From DASPFV01 sp035620975 (GTDB lineage: Bacteria; Acidobacteriota; Vicinamibacteria; Vicinamibacterales; 2-12-FULL-66-21), in contig DASPFV010000245.1 in assembly GCA_035620975.1 (NCBI GenBank), forward strand, positions 1 through 64,000: 64,000 nucleotides of DNA, given 5' to 3'. The position numbers and the translations under genes were made by a program. Of this stretch, positions 36,547 to 44,726 are shown in pieces; the first letter of the stretch is position 1; each line of letters starts with the position of its first letter. Below the pieces are notes generated by a model. It was not told the origin of the DNA, ran no database searches, and was given only the letters and a program-made list of their open reading frames with translations.

Positions 36547-38253
36547 TCAGAGGTGGCCTTTGTTGATCTCGGCAACCGCATGGTCGCACGCCCGCGCCGT
36601 CAGTGCCATGTAGGTCAGCGACGGGTTCACACAGGAGCTCGACGTCATGCAGGCGCCGTCGGTCACGAACACGTTGGGCACCGCGTGCACCTGGTTCCAC
36701 CCGTTCAGCACCGAGGTCTTGGGGTTGCGCCCCATACGCGCCGTGCCCATCTCGTGGATGCACAGCCCGGGCGCGCTCCCGTCGTCGAACGGCGTCACGT
36801 TCTTCAGTCCCGCGGCGTCGAGCATCTCGGCGGCCGAGTTCATCATGTCCTTCCGCATGTTGACCTCGTTGGTCTTCCAGCCGCAGTCGAAGGTGACGGT
36901 CGGCAGTCCCCACTTGTCGCGGAGATCGCGATTGAGGTACATCCGGTTCTCGTGGTACGGGAGACACTCGCCCCACGAGCCGATGCCGAAGCGCCACGGG
37001 CCGGGCGCGATCAGGTCGGCCTTCAGGTCGGCGCCGAAGTAGCTCAGTTCCTTGATGCCGCGGGCCCAGTTCTCGCGGCTCGCGCTGCCCTGATATCCGA
37101 AGCCGCGGATGTAGTCTTTCTGACGCGACCGCTCGTCGAGGTTGCGGAAACGCGGGATGTAGATGCCGTTCGGGCGCTGGCCCTTGTAGAAACGATCGCC
37201 GAACTCCTCGGACAGACCCGTGGCGCCCACCCGGAAGTGGTGATCCATGAGGTTGCGGCCGAGCTCACCGCTGTCGTTGCCGAGCCCGCCGGGGAACCGG
37301 CCGGACACGGAGTTGAGCAGGATGTAGGTCGACGCGATCGCCGACGCGCAGAGGAAGATCACGCGGGCGAAGTACTCCGCCGTTTCGCTGGTCTGCGCGT
37401 CGACGATGCGCACGCCGGTGGCGCGGCTGGTTTTCGGGTCGTAGACGAGGTCCGTGACGATGGAGTAGGGGCGCAGCGTCAGACGGCCCGTCTCGTAAGC
37501 CGCCGGCAGGGTCGAGGCATTGCTGCTGAAATAGGCGCCGAACGGACAACCGCGGATGCAGCGGTTTCGATACTGGCAGCCGCCGCGCCCATTGTGCGGC
37601 TGCGTCAGGTTGGCCACGCGGCCGATGATCATCGGGCGGCCGTCGAAGGCTTTCGCTATTCGTTCCTTCACCTGCACCTCGAGGCAGTTCATCTGCATCG
37701 GCGGCAGGAACCGGCCGTCCGGAAGCTGCGGCAGCCCCTCGAGACTGCCGCTGATGCCGGCAAAGCGTTCGACGTAGTCGTACCAGGGCGCGAGGTCACC
37801 GTAACGGATCGGCCAGTCCACGCCGACGCCGTCGCGCGCGTTGGCCTCGAAGTCGAGCTCGTTGAAACGGTACGACTGCCGGCCCCAGAGCAGCGACCGC
37901 CCGCCGACGTGGTACCCGCGCATCCAGTCGAACCGCTGCACCTCGCTGTACGGATTCTCGAGGTCGTCGACGAACCAGTGAGCCGACGCCGGGTGCGTCG
38001 TGTAGCCGGTGCGGCTCTGCTTCTCCTGTTTCGCCAGGTCCGCCCTCGAGAGCCGGTTCCGTCCGGGAAACTGCCAGCTCTCCATCATCGCGGTCGGGTA
38101 GTCGGGATGTTTCACATCGCGGCCGCGCTCGAGCACCAGCGTTCGCAATCCCTTCCCGGTCAGCTCCTTCGCCGCCCAGCCGCCGCTGATCCCGGAACCC
38201 ACGACGATGGCGTCGTATGTCCGCTCCGCCCGTCCGGCGCCCTGAATGAACAT
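36547..38253 (-). CDS. GMC oxidoreductase, large subunit of a gluconate/sugar dehydrogenase
   Basis: This 568-residue flavoprotein has the FAD site YDAIVVGSGISGGWAAKEL near the N-terminus and HVGGRSLLWGRQSYRF. It also has a cysteine cluster, CQYRNRC then IRGCPFG (Cys226, 232, 236), and the C-terminal GMC signature TARMGRNP with SCVNPSLTYMAL. The cysteines sit where FAD-dependent glucose and fructose dehydrogenases bind a 3Fe-4S cluster. It has no own signal and probably exports with the Tat-type subunit 3. I prefer ATG 38253 to TTG 38262: it lies about 8 nt after a TACAGT-like -10. The open frame adds only 3 residues upstream. Confidence 0.9.
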   Translation of the reverse strand: MFIQGAGRAERTYDAIVVGSGISGGWAAKELTGKGLRTLVLERGRDVKHPDYPTAMMESWQFPGRNRLSRADLAKQEKQSRTGYTTHPASAHWFVDDLENPYSEVQRFDWMRGYHVGGRSLLWGRQSYRFNELDFEANARDGVGVDWPIRYGDLAPWYDYVERFAGISGSLEGLPQLPDGRFLPPMQMNCLEVQVKERIAKAFDGRPMIIGRVANLTQPHNGRGGCQYRNRCIRGCPFGAYFSSNASTLPAAYETGRLTLRPYSIVTDLVYDPKTSRATGVRIVDAQTSETAEYFARVIFLCASAIASTYILLNSVSGRFPGGLGNDSGELGRNLMDHHFRVGATGLSEEFGDRFYKGQRPNGIYIPRFRNLDERSRQKDYIRGFGYQGSASRENWARGIKELSYFGADLKADLIAPGPWRFGIGSWGECLPYHENRMYLNRDLRDKWGLPTVTFDCGWKTNEVNMRKDMMNSAAEMLDAAGLKNVTPFDDGSAPGLCIHEMGTARMGRNPKTSVLNGWNQVHAVPNVFVTDGACMTSSSCVNPSLTYMALTARACDHAVAEINKGHL

Positions 38254-38312
38254 GGAGGCCAACTGTACTCGGCTGGTCGGTGACCCGCAACAGGAGCAGC
38301 GGGCGCATCATG

Positions 38313-38318
38313 TAAACT
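38313..38318 (+). promoter_or_regulatory. -10-like element directly before the flavoprotein start
   Basis: TAAACT preceded by TG (TGTAAACT) ends 9 nt before ATG 38327. The opposite strand has TACAGT similarly close to ATG 38253. The two divergent promoters share a 73-nt gap, and both messages could be leaderless. Confidence 0.4.
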
Positions 38319-38326
38319 CAGCCGGC

Positions 38327-39550
38327 ATGCTCCCGGGGCCCGGTACTCGCCGGCGCTTTCTTCAGGCGGCCGTCGCCGCTCCTCTGGCCGGCGTGGTCAG
38401 CCGGGGCCAGCCCGCGCGTCGTCATGTGCTCGTCGTGGGCGCCGGCGCATTCGGCGGCTGGACGGCGCTGTACCTGCTGCGCCGCGGCGCACGCGTCACG
38501 CTCGTGGACGCGTGGGGGCCAGGCAATTCGCGCGCGAGCTCAGGGGGCGAAACCCGCATCATCCGCGCGATCTATGGCCCGGATCGACCATATGTCACGC
38601 TCGTCGCGCGCGCCCTGCAACTCTGGCCCGAGCATCAGACGCGCTGGAACCGCCCGCTGATGCACCGCATCGGGGTACTCTGGATGGCCGGCCAGGACGA
38701 CAGCTACGAGCGCGCGTCGATCCCGCTGCTCGAGAGTGCGAGCCTCGAGATCGAACAGCTCATGCCGGCCGCGCTCGCCAGGCGATATCCGCAGATCGAT
38801 TTCTCGAACGTGCGGTGGGGGCTGTTTGAACCTGCTGCCGGGTATCTGATGGCCCGGCTCGCCTGCCAGGCAGTGCTCGACGCGTTCATCGCGGAAGGGG
38901 GCGAATACCGCCAGGCGTTCGTCACCCTGGATCACGCAGCCGGTGAAGTGCGGAGTGTCCGCAGCCGGGATGGCGAACGCCTGACGGCCGATCGCTTCGT
39001 GTTGGCGGCCGGACCCTGGCTGCGAACGCTGCTGCCCGAGGTGTTCGGACAGCTGATTCAACCGACGCGCCAGGAGATCTTCTTCTTTGGCACACCCGCC
39101 GGCGACACCCGCTTCGAGGATGGGGCGCTGCCATGCTGGATCGACAACGGGCCGCGGCTGTTCTACGGGATTCCCGGCAATCGCTGGCGCGGCTTCAAGC
39201 TCGCGGACGACGCCCGTGGTCCCGCTTTCGATCCAACTGACGGAGATCGGCAGCCGTCGACGGCGGGAATCGCGGCAGCCCGTCGGTACATGGAGTCGCG
39301 CTTCCCGGCGATGAAAGGCGCGCCGCTCCTGGAAGCACGCGTCTGTCAGTACGAGAACAGCCTGGACGGACACTACATCATCGATCGCATACCTTCGCTG
39401 CAGAACGCCTGGGCCGTGGGAGGCGGTTCCGGACACGGGTTCAAGGTCGGTCCGGCGCTCGGGGAACTGACGGCGGGCCTCGTGCTCGACGATCGACGGG
39501 CCGATCCGCTCTTCAGATTCGATCGCTTCGGCGCGAAGAAACCAGGCTGA
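38327..39550 (+). CDS. Tat-exported FAD-dependent amine oxidase-like protein (sarcosine oxidase/MTOX type)
   Basis: This 407-residue protein has a twin-arginine-type signal (TRRRFLQAAVAAPLAGVVS) followed by the FAD-binding VLVVGAGAFGGWTALYLLRR. The family marker for monomeric sarcosine and N-methyltryptophan oxidases is present (SRASSGGETRIIRAIYG), as is the C-terminal GGGSGHGFKVGPALGEL. The cysteine that attaches FAD covalently in sarcosine oxidase is not evident at the expected place: the stretch reads LLEARVCQYENSLDGHYIID, where Cys in RVCQYE may serve. It should oxidise a secondary amine; substrate unknown. The start follows a TGTAAACT element by 9 nt. Confidence 0.85.
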   Translation: MLPGPGTRRRFLQAAVAAPLAGVVSRGQPARRHVLVVGAGAFGGWTALYLLRRGARVTLVDAWGPGNSRASSGGETRIIRAIYGPDRPYVTLVARALQLWPEHQTRWNRPLMHRIGVLWMAGQDDSYERASIPLLESASLEIEQLMPAALARRYPQIDFSNVRWGLFEPAAGYLMARLACQAVLDAFIAEGGEYRQAFVTLDHAAGEVRSVRSRDGERLTADRFVLAAGPWLRTLLPEVFGQLIQPTRQEIFFFGTPAGDTRFEDGALPCWIDNGPRLFYGIPGNRWRGFKLADDARGPAFDPTDGDRQPSTAGIAAARRYMESRFPAMKGAPLLEARVCQYENSLDGHYIIDRIPSLQNAWAVGGGSGHGFKVGPALGELTAGLVLDDRRADPLFRFDRFGAKKPG

Positions 39551-39777
39551 CGGCGCCGGCCGGGCGCCCTGTGGAACGAGTGGCCGCGAGTTTACGCCAG
39601 CCCGTGACGGAGGTGAATCGCCTGCGGAATACGGCTTCGGCCGGGCACGTGCAGAGCACACGTGACTCGAAGGGGACAGGCCCTGGGAGCGGGATGTGGT
39701 GTTACCGCGGCCGCGTACGGGAACATCGGGGCGGCTTCGGTGTCACACTGGAGGGGAATTCAGGCAGGAGGTGATCG

Positions 39778-39945
39778 ATGACCGCCCATGGCTACGTCCA
39801 GCTGGACCGGCAGTCCCGGCGGGTCGTCCGCAGGAACGGCCTTCTGGCGCTCGGCTGGCCCCACTTCTCGCTGTTCGTCGCGATTCTCGGCGGTCTGCTC
39901 GCCCTTGTCGCGCTGGTGTTCGTCATCGCCTATTTCCCCGCCTAG
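39778..39945 (+). CDS. Small single-span membrane protein (55 aa)
   Basis: ATG 39778 follows a near-perfect Shine-Dalgarno (AGGAGGTGATCG). The protein begins MTAHGYVQLDRQSRRVVRRN, a charged segment, then has one hydrophobic span (FSLFVAILGGLLALVALVFV) and ends IAYFPA at TAG 39943-39945. Composition and ribosome-binding site make it a convincing small gene. It lies 25 nt upstream of another small membrane protein, probably in one operon. Function unknown. Confidence 0.75.
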   Translation: MTAHGYVQLDRQSRRVVRRNGLLALGWPHFSLFVAILGGLLALVALVFVIAYFPA

Positions 39946-39970
39946 GGCGCCCGTTCCCGGGAGGTGCCAG

Positions 39971-40402
39971 ATGGAACCCTTCGTCCTGATCATGATTCCC
40001 GGGGTGCTCGGCGGCATACTGGTCGCGCTGCTGATGGTCCGCTTCTCGCGTCGGGGCGGGCGTGTCTCGGCCGAGGGCCGCCTCGCACCACCGTCCACGG
40101 ACATGATCAACATGTCCAGTATCCGGGTGTCCGGCATCGGCGGCCTCGGGATGGTGGCCATGGCAGTCACGATCGCGATCTTCGTTCCGAGAATCCGGCT
40201 GACGATGGCAATCGCGCTTTTGCTCGGCGGCGCGCTCGCTGCCGGCCTGATCGCGTTCAGGCGGCGGGTCGGTCCGCTGCCGCCCGCCCACCCGGGCGCC
40301 CGTGCCATGCTTCCCATCGATGCCGAGAAAGCGGGGGACGCTGACGCGCGGCCGCGCGAGCGCAGCCGGCGGGGATTCTCGGCGGTTGCGGCGCGGCCGT
40401 AG
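39971..40402 (+). CDS. Small multi-span membrane protein of unknown function
   Basis: This 143-residue protein begins MEPFVLIMIPGVLGGILVAL and has three likely membrane helices (about 4-23, 56-73 and 77-95). A basic, Pro/Arg-rich C-terminal tail follows (RRRVGPLPPAHPGA and onward). GGGAGGTG seven nt before ATG 39971 decides the start inside a longer frame whose upstream part is the shadow of the preceding gene. No known domain. Confidence 0.7.
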   Translation: MEPFVLIMIPGVLGGILVALLMVRFSRRGGRVSAEGRLAPPSTDMINMSSIRVSGIGGLGMVAMAVTIAIFVPRIRLTMAIALLLGGALAAGLIAFRRRVGPLPPAHPGARAMLPIDAEKAGDADARPRERSRRGFSAVAARP

Positions 40403-40807
40403 GCGCTCCGGCATCTTCCGGCAGCCGGTCCCCTCGCTCTGGTCCCACTCGACGCCACGGCCGGCAACGGTCAGGTGAAAAGGTCTTTCGGCCTGACGTA
40501 CTCGCGGAACACTCGCTGCTAATCGCATATACGCGGGGAATGCCTGTACAAGGGCGGTGGCTTCTGTTCGAGGGGGATCCCTTCGGCTGGTATGATTGCG
40601 GCCGCCGAACACCCACCTGCGAAGGAGAGCTGCTTCTGGGCTCCGCGACGCCGTGAGTGCGCTGGTGTCCGAGTATGACGCGGTCGGCGCCCCGGAGCAG
40701 GCTCTTTTCCGGGCACGGACGCTCAGGCTGCCATCCCGATCGATGGCCCGCGGCGCCGTCTCCCCGAACGGGCTCGGCATCCGGATGTTCCAGGAGGAAG
40801 CGCCGTC
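40403..40807. other. 405-nt gap before the DUF885 gene
   Basis: The gap holds a TATGAT -10-like hexamer at 40591-40596, about 210 nt before the next start. Short frames between them are arginine-rich and do not look coding. No other feature is visible. Confidence 0.4.
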
Positions 40808-42580
40808 ATGTCGACATCGCTCGTTCGCATCCTGCTGACCTCTCTCGTCCTGTGCTCGGCCTTCGTCATCCTGGCTGCCACCACCGAGACGCAGCGCGAT
40901 CCCGGCTCCGCTGACGCGCGACTCCGCGCTCTTTACACGGACGAGTGGACCTGGCGGCAGCGGGAGCTGGCGCGGCGCGGAGATCAACCCGGCGGCGCGG
41001 GCGCCAGCGATCGATTCCCCCGCGTCGATGCCGCCTCTCAGCAGGCCCGCCTGGCCTACTGGACGCGAACGCTGACGACGCTCGACACGATTCCGTTCGA
41101 CGAGCTCTCTGCCGAGGAGAAGGTGAACGCTCAGGTGTTCCGCGCCTCCCTGCGCGCACTCGCCAACGACGTGAGGTTCCGAACCTACGAAGCGCCGTTC
41201 AACAGCGACACGTTCTTCTGGACCGAGTTCACGCCGCGCCAGGGGTTCGCCACGGCCGACGCGTATCGCGCCTATCTGGCGCGGCTCCGCGACGTGCCAC
41301 GTTACTTCGACGAGCAGATCGCCAACATGCGGGCCGGCCTGGCACGCGGCTTCACCGTGCCGCGCGTCTCTGTCACCGGGCGGGACACGACGATCGAGCC
41401 CTACGTGCAGGGCGGCACGAACAACCCGCTGTACGCGCCGTTCGCGCAGATGCCCTCGACGATCCCTGCGGCCGACCAGGCGGCGATGCGTGCCGAGGCC
41501 GCCACGGTGATCCGGGACGTCGTCGCGCCGACCTACGAGCGGCTGCTCACGTTCATGCGGACCGAGTACCTGCCCGGCGCGCGCACCACGCTGGCCGCGA
41601 CCTCGCTGCCCGATGGCGAGGCCTATTACCAGGCCATGATCGAGAAGTTCACCACGCTGGACCTGAGCGCGAAACAGATCCACGAGATCGGCCTGAAGGA
41701 GGTCGCCCGCATCGAGGCGGAGATGGAGGCGACCAGGCGCCGTGCGAACTTCGAGGGGACGATGGCCGAGTTCTTCCGGTTCCTGCGGAACGACCCGCAG
41801 TTCTACGCGAAGACGCCGCGCGAGCTCCTGTCGTACTCGGCATACGTGTCGAAGAAGGCGGACTGGAAGCTCGGCGAGACGATCGGTTTCCTGCCCCGGC
41901 GGCGGCATGGCATCCGGCCCGTTCCCGAGGCGCTCGCGCCCATCTACACGGGGGGCCGCGGCGGGCTCGAGGCGTGCCTGATGAACACCAACAACCTGCC
42001 GGCCCGCCCGCTCTACACGCTTCCGGCCCTGACGCTGCACGAGTGCACACCCGGACACAGCTTTCAGGCCGCGCTCGCGCTCGAGGGACCCGAGCGTCCC
42101 GCCTTCAGGCGCGGAACGTCGTTCTCGGGCTACGGCGAGGGGTGGGGACTGTACACAGAGTGGCTGGGCACGGTCATGGGCATCTACGAGACACCGTACG
42201 AGGACTTCGGCCGCCTGACATACGAGATGTGGCGGGCGAGCCGCCTGGTCATCGACACGGGCATCCACCAGTTCGGCTGGACCCGCGAACAGGCGATGGC
42301 ATACCTGCGGACCCGCGCGGCTCTCTCGGAGCACGAAATCACGACCGAAGTCGAGCGCTACATCGCGTGGCCGGGCCAGGCGCTCGCGTACAAGCTCGGC
42401 GAGCTGCAGATCCGCCGGCATCGCCGCGAAGCGGAAGAGCAGCTCGGCGCCAGGTTCGACCAGCGGTCGTTCCACGACGCCATCCTGGCGCTCGGCTCCG
42501 TTCCGCTGCCGGTGCTGGAGCAACGGATGGCGCAGTACATCGCTGACGGCGGCGTGAACCCGCCCTCGCCGCCCCAGTGA
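40808..42580 (+). CDS. Secreted DUF885 family protein (putative metallohydrolase)
   Basis: This 590-residue protein has a signal peptide (LVRILLTSLVLCSAFVILAA). The DUF885 core contains HECTPGHSFQ at 411-420, a HExxxGH-type metal site, and a later YGEGWGLYTEWLG that supplies a conserved acidic pair. RYIAWPGQALAYKLGELQI near the C-terminus is a strong family match. DUF885 proteins are numerous in Acidobacteria and thought to be peptidase-like; activity is rarely shown. The metal-site residues look intact. GGAGGAAG precedes ATG 40808. Confidence 0.92.
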   Translation: MSTSLVRILLTSLVLCSAFVILAATTETQRDPGSADARLRALYTDEWTWRQRELARRGDQPGGAGASDRFPRVDAASQQARLAYWTRTLTTLDTIPFDELSAEEKVNAQVFRASLRALANDVRFRTYEAPFNSDTFFWTEFTPRQGFATADAYRAYLARLRDVPRYFDEQIANMRAGLARGFTVPRVSVTGRDTTIEPYVQGGTNNPLYAPFAQMPSTIPAADQAAMRAEAATVIRDVVAPTYERLLTFMRTEYLPGARTTLAATSLPDGEAYYQAMIEKFTTLDLSAKQIHEIGLKEVARIEAEMEATRRRANFEGTMAEFFRFLRNDPQFYAKTPRELLSYSAYVSKKADWKLGETIGFLPRRRHGIRPVPEALAPIYTGGRGGLEACLMNTNNLPARPLYTLPALTLHECTPGHSFQAALALEGPERPAFRRGTSFSGYGEGWGLYTEWLGTVMGIYETPYEDFGRLTYEMWRASRLVIDTGIHQFGWTREQAMAYLRTRAALSEHEITTEVERYIAWPGQALAYKLGELQIRRHRREAEEQLGARFDQRSFHDAILALGSVPLPVLEQRMAQYIADGGVNPPSPPQ

Positions 42581-42619
42581 CCTGCTGCGCATGACGGTGC
42601 AGTCCTCGACGCCCGAGCC

Positions 42620-43270
42620 ATGCCGGATACGAACATCAATCTCTGGGGCTCTTCCACCCACGCCCTCGGATACCTCGCGCGCGCCGACTCCATCCCCCGA
42701 CGTGAGGAGGGCGAACGCGCACTCCTGGAGTTCCTGCCGGCTTCCCTGGACAGGGTCCTGGATCTGGGCAGCGGCGACGGCCGTCTGCTCGCGCTCGTCA
42801 GGCAGGCCTGCCCGCAGACCGAAGCCGTGGCGCTGGATTTCTCCGAAACGATGCTGGAGCAGTTGCGGAGACGTTTCGAGGGCGAGGCGCTCGTGACGAT
42901 CGTTGCTCACGATCTGAACGTGCCGCTGAGCGGGGCGCTGGGGACTTTCGATGTGGTGGTCTCGAGCTTCGCGATCCATCATCTGCCGCACGATCGCAAG
43001 CGGTCGTTGTACGCAGAGGTGTACCGGCTGCTCCGGCCGGGCGGCGTCTTTCTGAATCTGGAGCACGTGGCTTCGCCGACCGAGTCGCTGCATCTGCGGT
43101 TCCTCGCGGTGCTCGGCGTTGCTCCGGAGGAGGAAGACCCTTCGAACAAGCTGTTGGACGTCGAGACCCAGCTGTCCTGGCTGCGGGCGATCGGCTTCGT
43201 CGACGTCGACTGCCACTGGAAGTGGCGGGAGCTCGCCCTGCTCGCCGGCACTAGGCCGGCGGCCGCCTGA
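42620..43270 (+). CDS. Class I SAM-dependent methyltransferase
   Basis: This 216-residue protein has a Rossmann-type SAM site: RVLDLGSGDGRLLALVRQ (motif I), EAVALDFSETMLEQLR (motif II), FDVVVSSFAIHHLPHDRKRS (motif III/IV) and LLRPGGVFLNLEHVASPTES. It resembles ubiquinone/menaquinone-type and small-molecule methyltransferases. The substrate cannot be told. It follows DUF885 by about 40 nt and converges on the anti-sigma gene. Confidence 0.88.
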   Translation: MPDTNINLWGSSTHALGYLARADSIPRREEGERALLEFLPASLDRVLDLGSGDGRLLALVRQACPQTEAVALDFSETMLEQLRRRFEGEALVTIVAHDLNVPLSGALGTFDVVVSSFAIHHLPHDRKRSLYAEVYRLLRPGGVFLNLEHVASPTESLHLRFLAVLGVAPEEEDPSNKLLDVETQLSWLRAIGFVDVDCHWKWRELALLAGTRPAAA

Positions 43271-43306
43271 GATCAGCTGGCAAGGCGCCTGCTGGACGCC
43301 GCGTCG

Positions 43307-44068
43307 CTACTCGGTCGTGGCGCGGAAATCGTATCTGCCGATCACGACGGGGTCCCCGGGCGGTGATACGCCGCGGAGCCTGACGTAGTAGTCGCCGGGG
43401 CTCAGCAGCTCGGCGGGCAGAGTCAGCTCGACGCCCTCGCGGCCATCGAAGTCGGCGGGACGAAGGTGGCCTTGCGACCACACCTCTTCACCGCTGGCCA
43501 GGTGCAGGGTCGCGCCGTAGCTGGAATATTCCGAGGCCTCCGTCTCGAGCCGGAGGCGAACAAGCTTGGAACCCGGGGGCACACGCACGCGCTCCAGCTC
43601 GGACCCGACGCTTCGAACCAGACCGGCCGAGAGCCAGGCCGTGGCGTCCCCCGGTGCCGCGTCCGGCCCGGCGAGCTGCCAGAACAGCGCGGGCAGGACC
43701 ATCAGCAGGACCGCGGCCGCGGCTGCTGCCCAGGTGGGGACGGACAGTCTGCCCGCAGGCAGGTACCGTGACCGTGTGTCAGCGACATGCGCCTGCTCGG
43801 CGTGCGCCTTGAGGGCCCGTGCGAACGCCAGTTTCTCTCTCCGCTCTGCCGTCGTCAGGAAGCAGCGTTCGAAGTTCTGCCGCTCGCTCCCGTCGAGATC
43901 GCCGATGACGTAGGCGTCGATGAGCTCGTCCTCGGCCAGGCACAGCTGCTCCCAGAAGATCCGGTCGTCGCTGAAGATTCGTCTGTCGACGTCGTCGCGA
44001 ACCTCCGGCTCGAGCGTCCCGAGAAAGTAGCGACGAAGGATGCCGTCGACGGCTCGTTCAGCGTTCAT
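43307..44068 (-). CDS. Putative membrane anti-sigma factor of the protease operon
   Basis: This 253-residue protein has an N-terminal cytosolic helical part (MNAERAVDGILRRYFLGTLE, CLAEDELIDAYVIGDLDG, ERQNFERCFLTTAERREKLA). One membrane span follows at about 110-132 (TWAAAAAAVLLMVLPALFW), then a periplasmic beta-type domain (LVRLRLETEASEYSSYGATL, ELLSPGDYYVRLRGVSPPG). It lacks the HxxxCxxC zinc motif of ZAS anti-sigma factors. The 'DELID' N-terminal pattern is typical of acidobacterial proteins paired with ECF sigma genes. It begins 10 nt after the sigma gene ends. Anti-sigma function is inferred from this position and topology. Confidence 0.7.
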   Translation of the reverse strand: MNAERAVDGILRRYFLGTLEPEVRDDVDRRIFSDDRIFWEQLCLAEDELIDAYVIGDLDGSERQNFERCFLTTAERREKLAFARALKAHAEQAHVADTRSRYLPAGRLSVPTWAAAAAAVLLMVLPALFWQLAGPDAAPGDATAWLSAGLVRSVGSELERVRVPPGSKLVRLRLETEASEYSSYGATLHLASGEEVWSQGHLRPADFDGREGVELTLPAELLSPGDYYVRLRGVSPPGDPVVIGRYDFRATTE

Positions 44069-44078
44069 GGTCGTTACC

Positions 44079-44723
44079 TCAGGAACTCGGCGTTCCCGGA
44101 ACGGGCTGCTGCAGGCATCCCGAGACGCAGCGGCGCAGCGTGTTCCTGATGCGATGCACTTCGATTCTCAACGCGTTGAGCGATTTGCCCAGCTGCCGGG
44201 CCAGGTCACGATGGCGCGCGATCTTCGCCGACTTCTCTGCTGCGTAGTACTCGAGAACCAGCCCTCGCGCCGCCGGCGTGAGCCGGCCCAGGCACTCTTC
44301 CAGGCACCGGTGCTCGTCCACTTCCCGCGTCGTCCGAGACGCACCCGGGAGGGGCACGAGGGTGGGATCCCTGGCGGCCAACTCCAGATTCGTCGCCTCG
44401 CGCCGGGTCTCGCGCACCCACTCGTGCAGCACGTTCCGCGCAACCCCATAGACGTAGGCCGCGCGATCACCGGCCGTCGCAGCGACGTCGACAGGGCACC
44501 TGCGAGCCACCCTCAGCATCGTCTCGGCGGCGAGGTCGTCCCCGGCCGTGCACCCGCGTGCGGCGAAGAAGCACGCCAGCTTCCGCGTGATCTCGAGGAA
44601 CCTGGCTGCCGCCCCGGCGTCCCGGTCGCGTCCCCGGATCTCTCCCCGTGCCGGGTCCAGGAAGTCGAAGAGCGCATCCCAGCTTTCGGCGGTCAGCGAG
44701 TCCGGTCGGAGTGGGGCAGTCAC
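44079..44723 (-). CDS. ECF-type RNA polymerase sigma factor
   Basis: This 214-residue protein has sigma region 2-like sequence (ARFLEITRKLACFFAARGCT, DDLAAETMLRVARRC, AAYVYGVARNVLHEWVRETR) and a region 4-like helix-turn-helix (LGRLTPAARGLVLEYYAAEK, RHRDLARQLGKSLNALRIEV, HRIRNTLRRCV). The start is GTG 44723, three nt after the CHAT protease stop; the upstream GGAAG overlaps that stop codon. It is the third gene of a four-gene operon and probably directs transcription of the two proteases. Region 2 and 4 spacing fits ECF sigmas of the kind found with TPR/CHAT or kinase genes. Confidence 0.85.
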   Translation of the reverse strand: MTAPLRPDSLTAESWDALFDFLDPARGEIRGRDRDAGAAARFLEITRKLACFFAARGCTAGDDLAAETMLRVARRCPVDVAATAGDRAAYVYGVARNVLHEWVRETRREATNLELAARDPTLVPLPGASRTTREVDEHRCLEECLGRLTPAARGLVLEYYAAEKSAKIARHRDLARQLGKSLNALRIEVHRIRNTLRRCVSGCLQQPVPGTPSS

Positions 44724-44726
44724 GCG

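Noticed and set aside
39923..43216. A 1097-codon minus-strand open frame opposite DUF885 and the methyltransferase
   Set aside because: Same GC-driven shadow effect; the plus-strand proteins carry clear family motifs.
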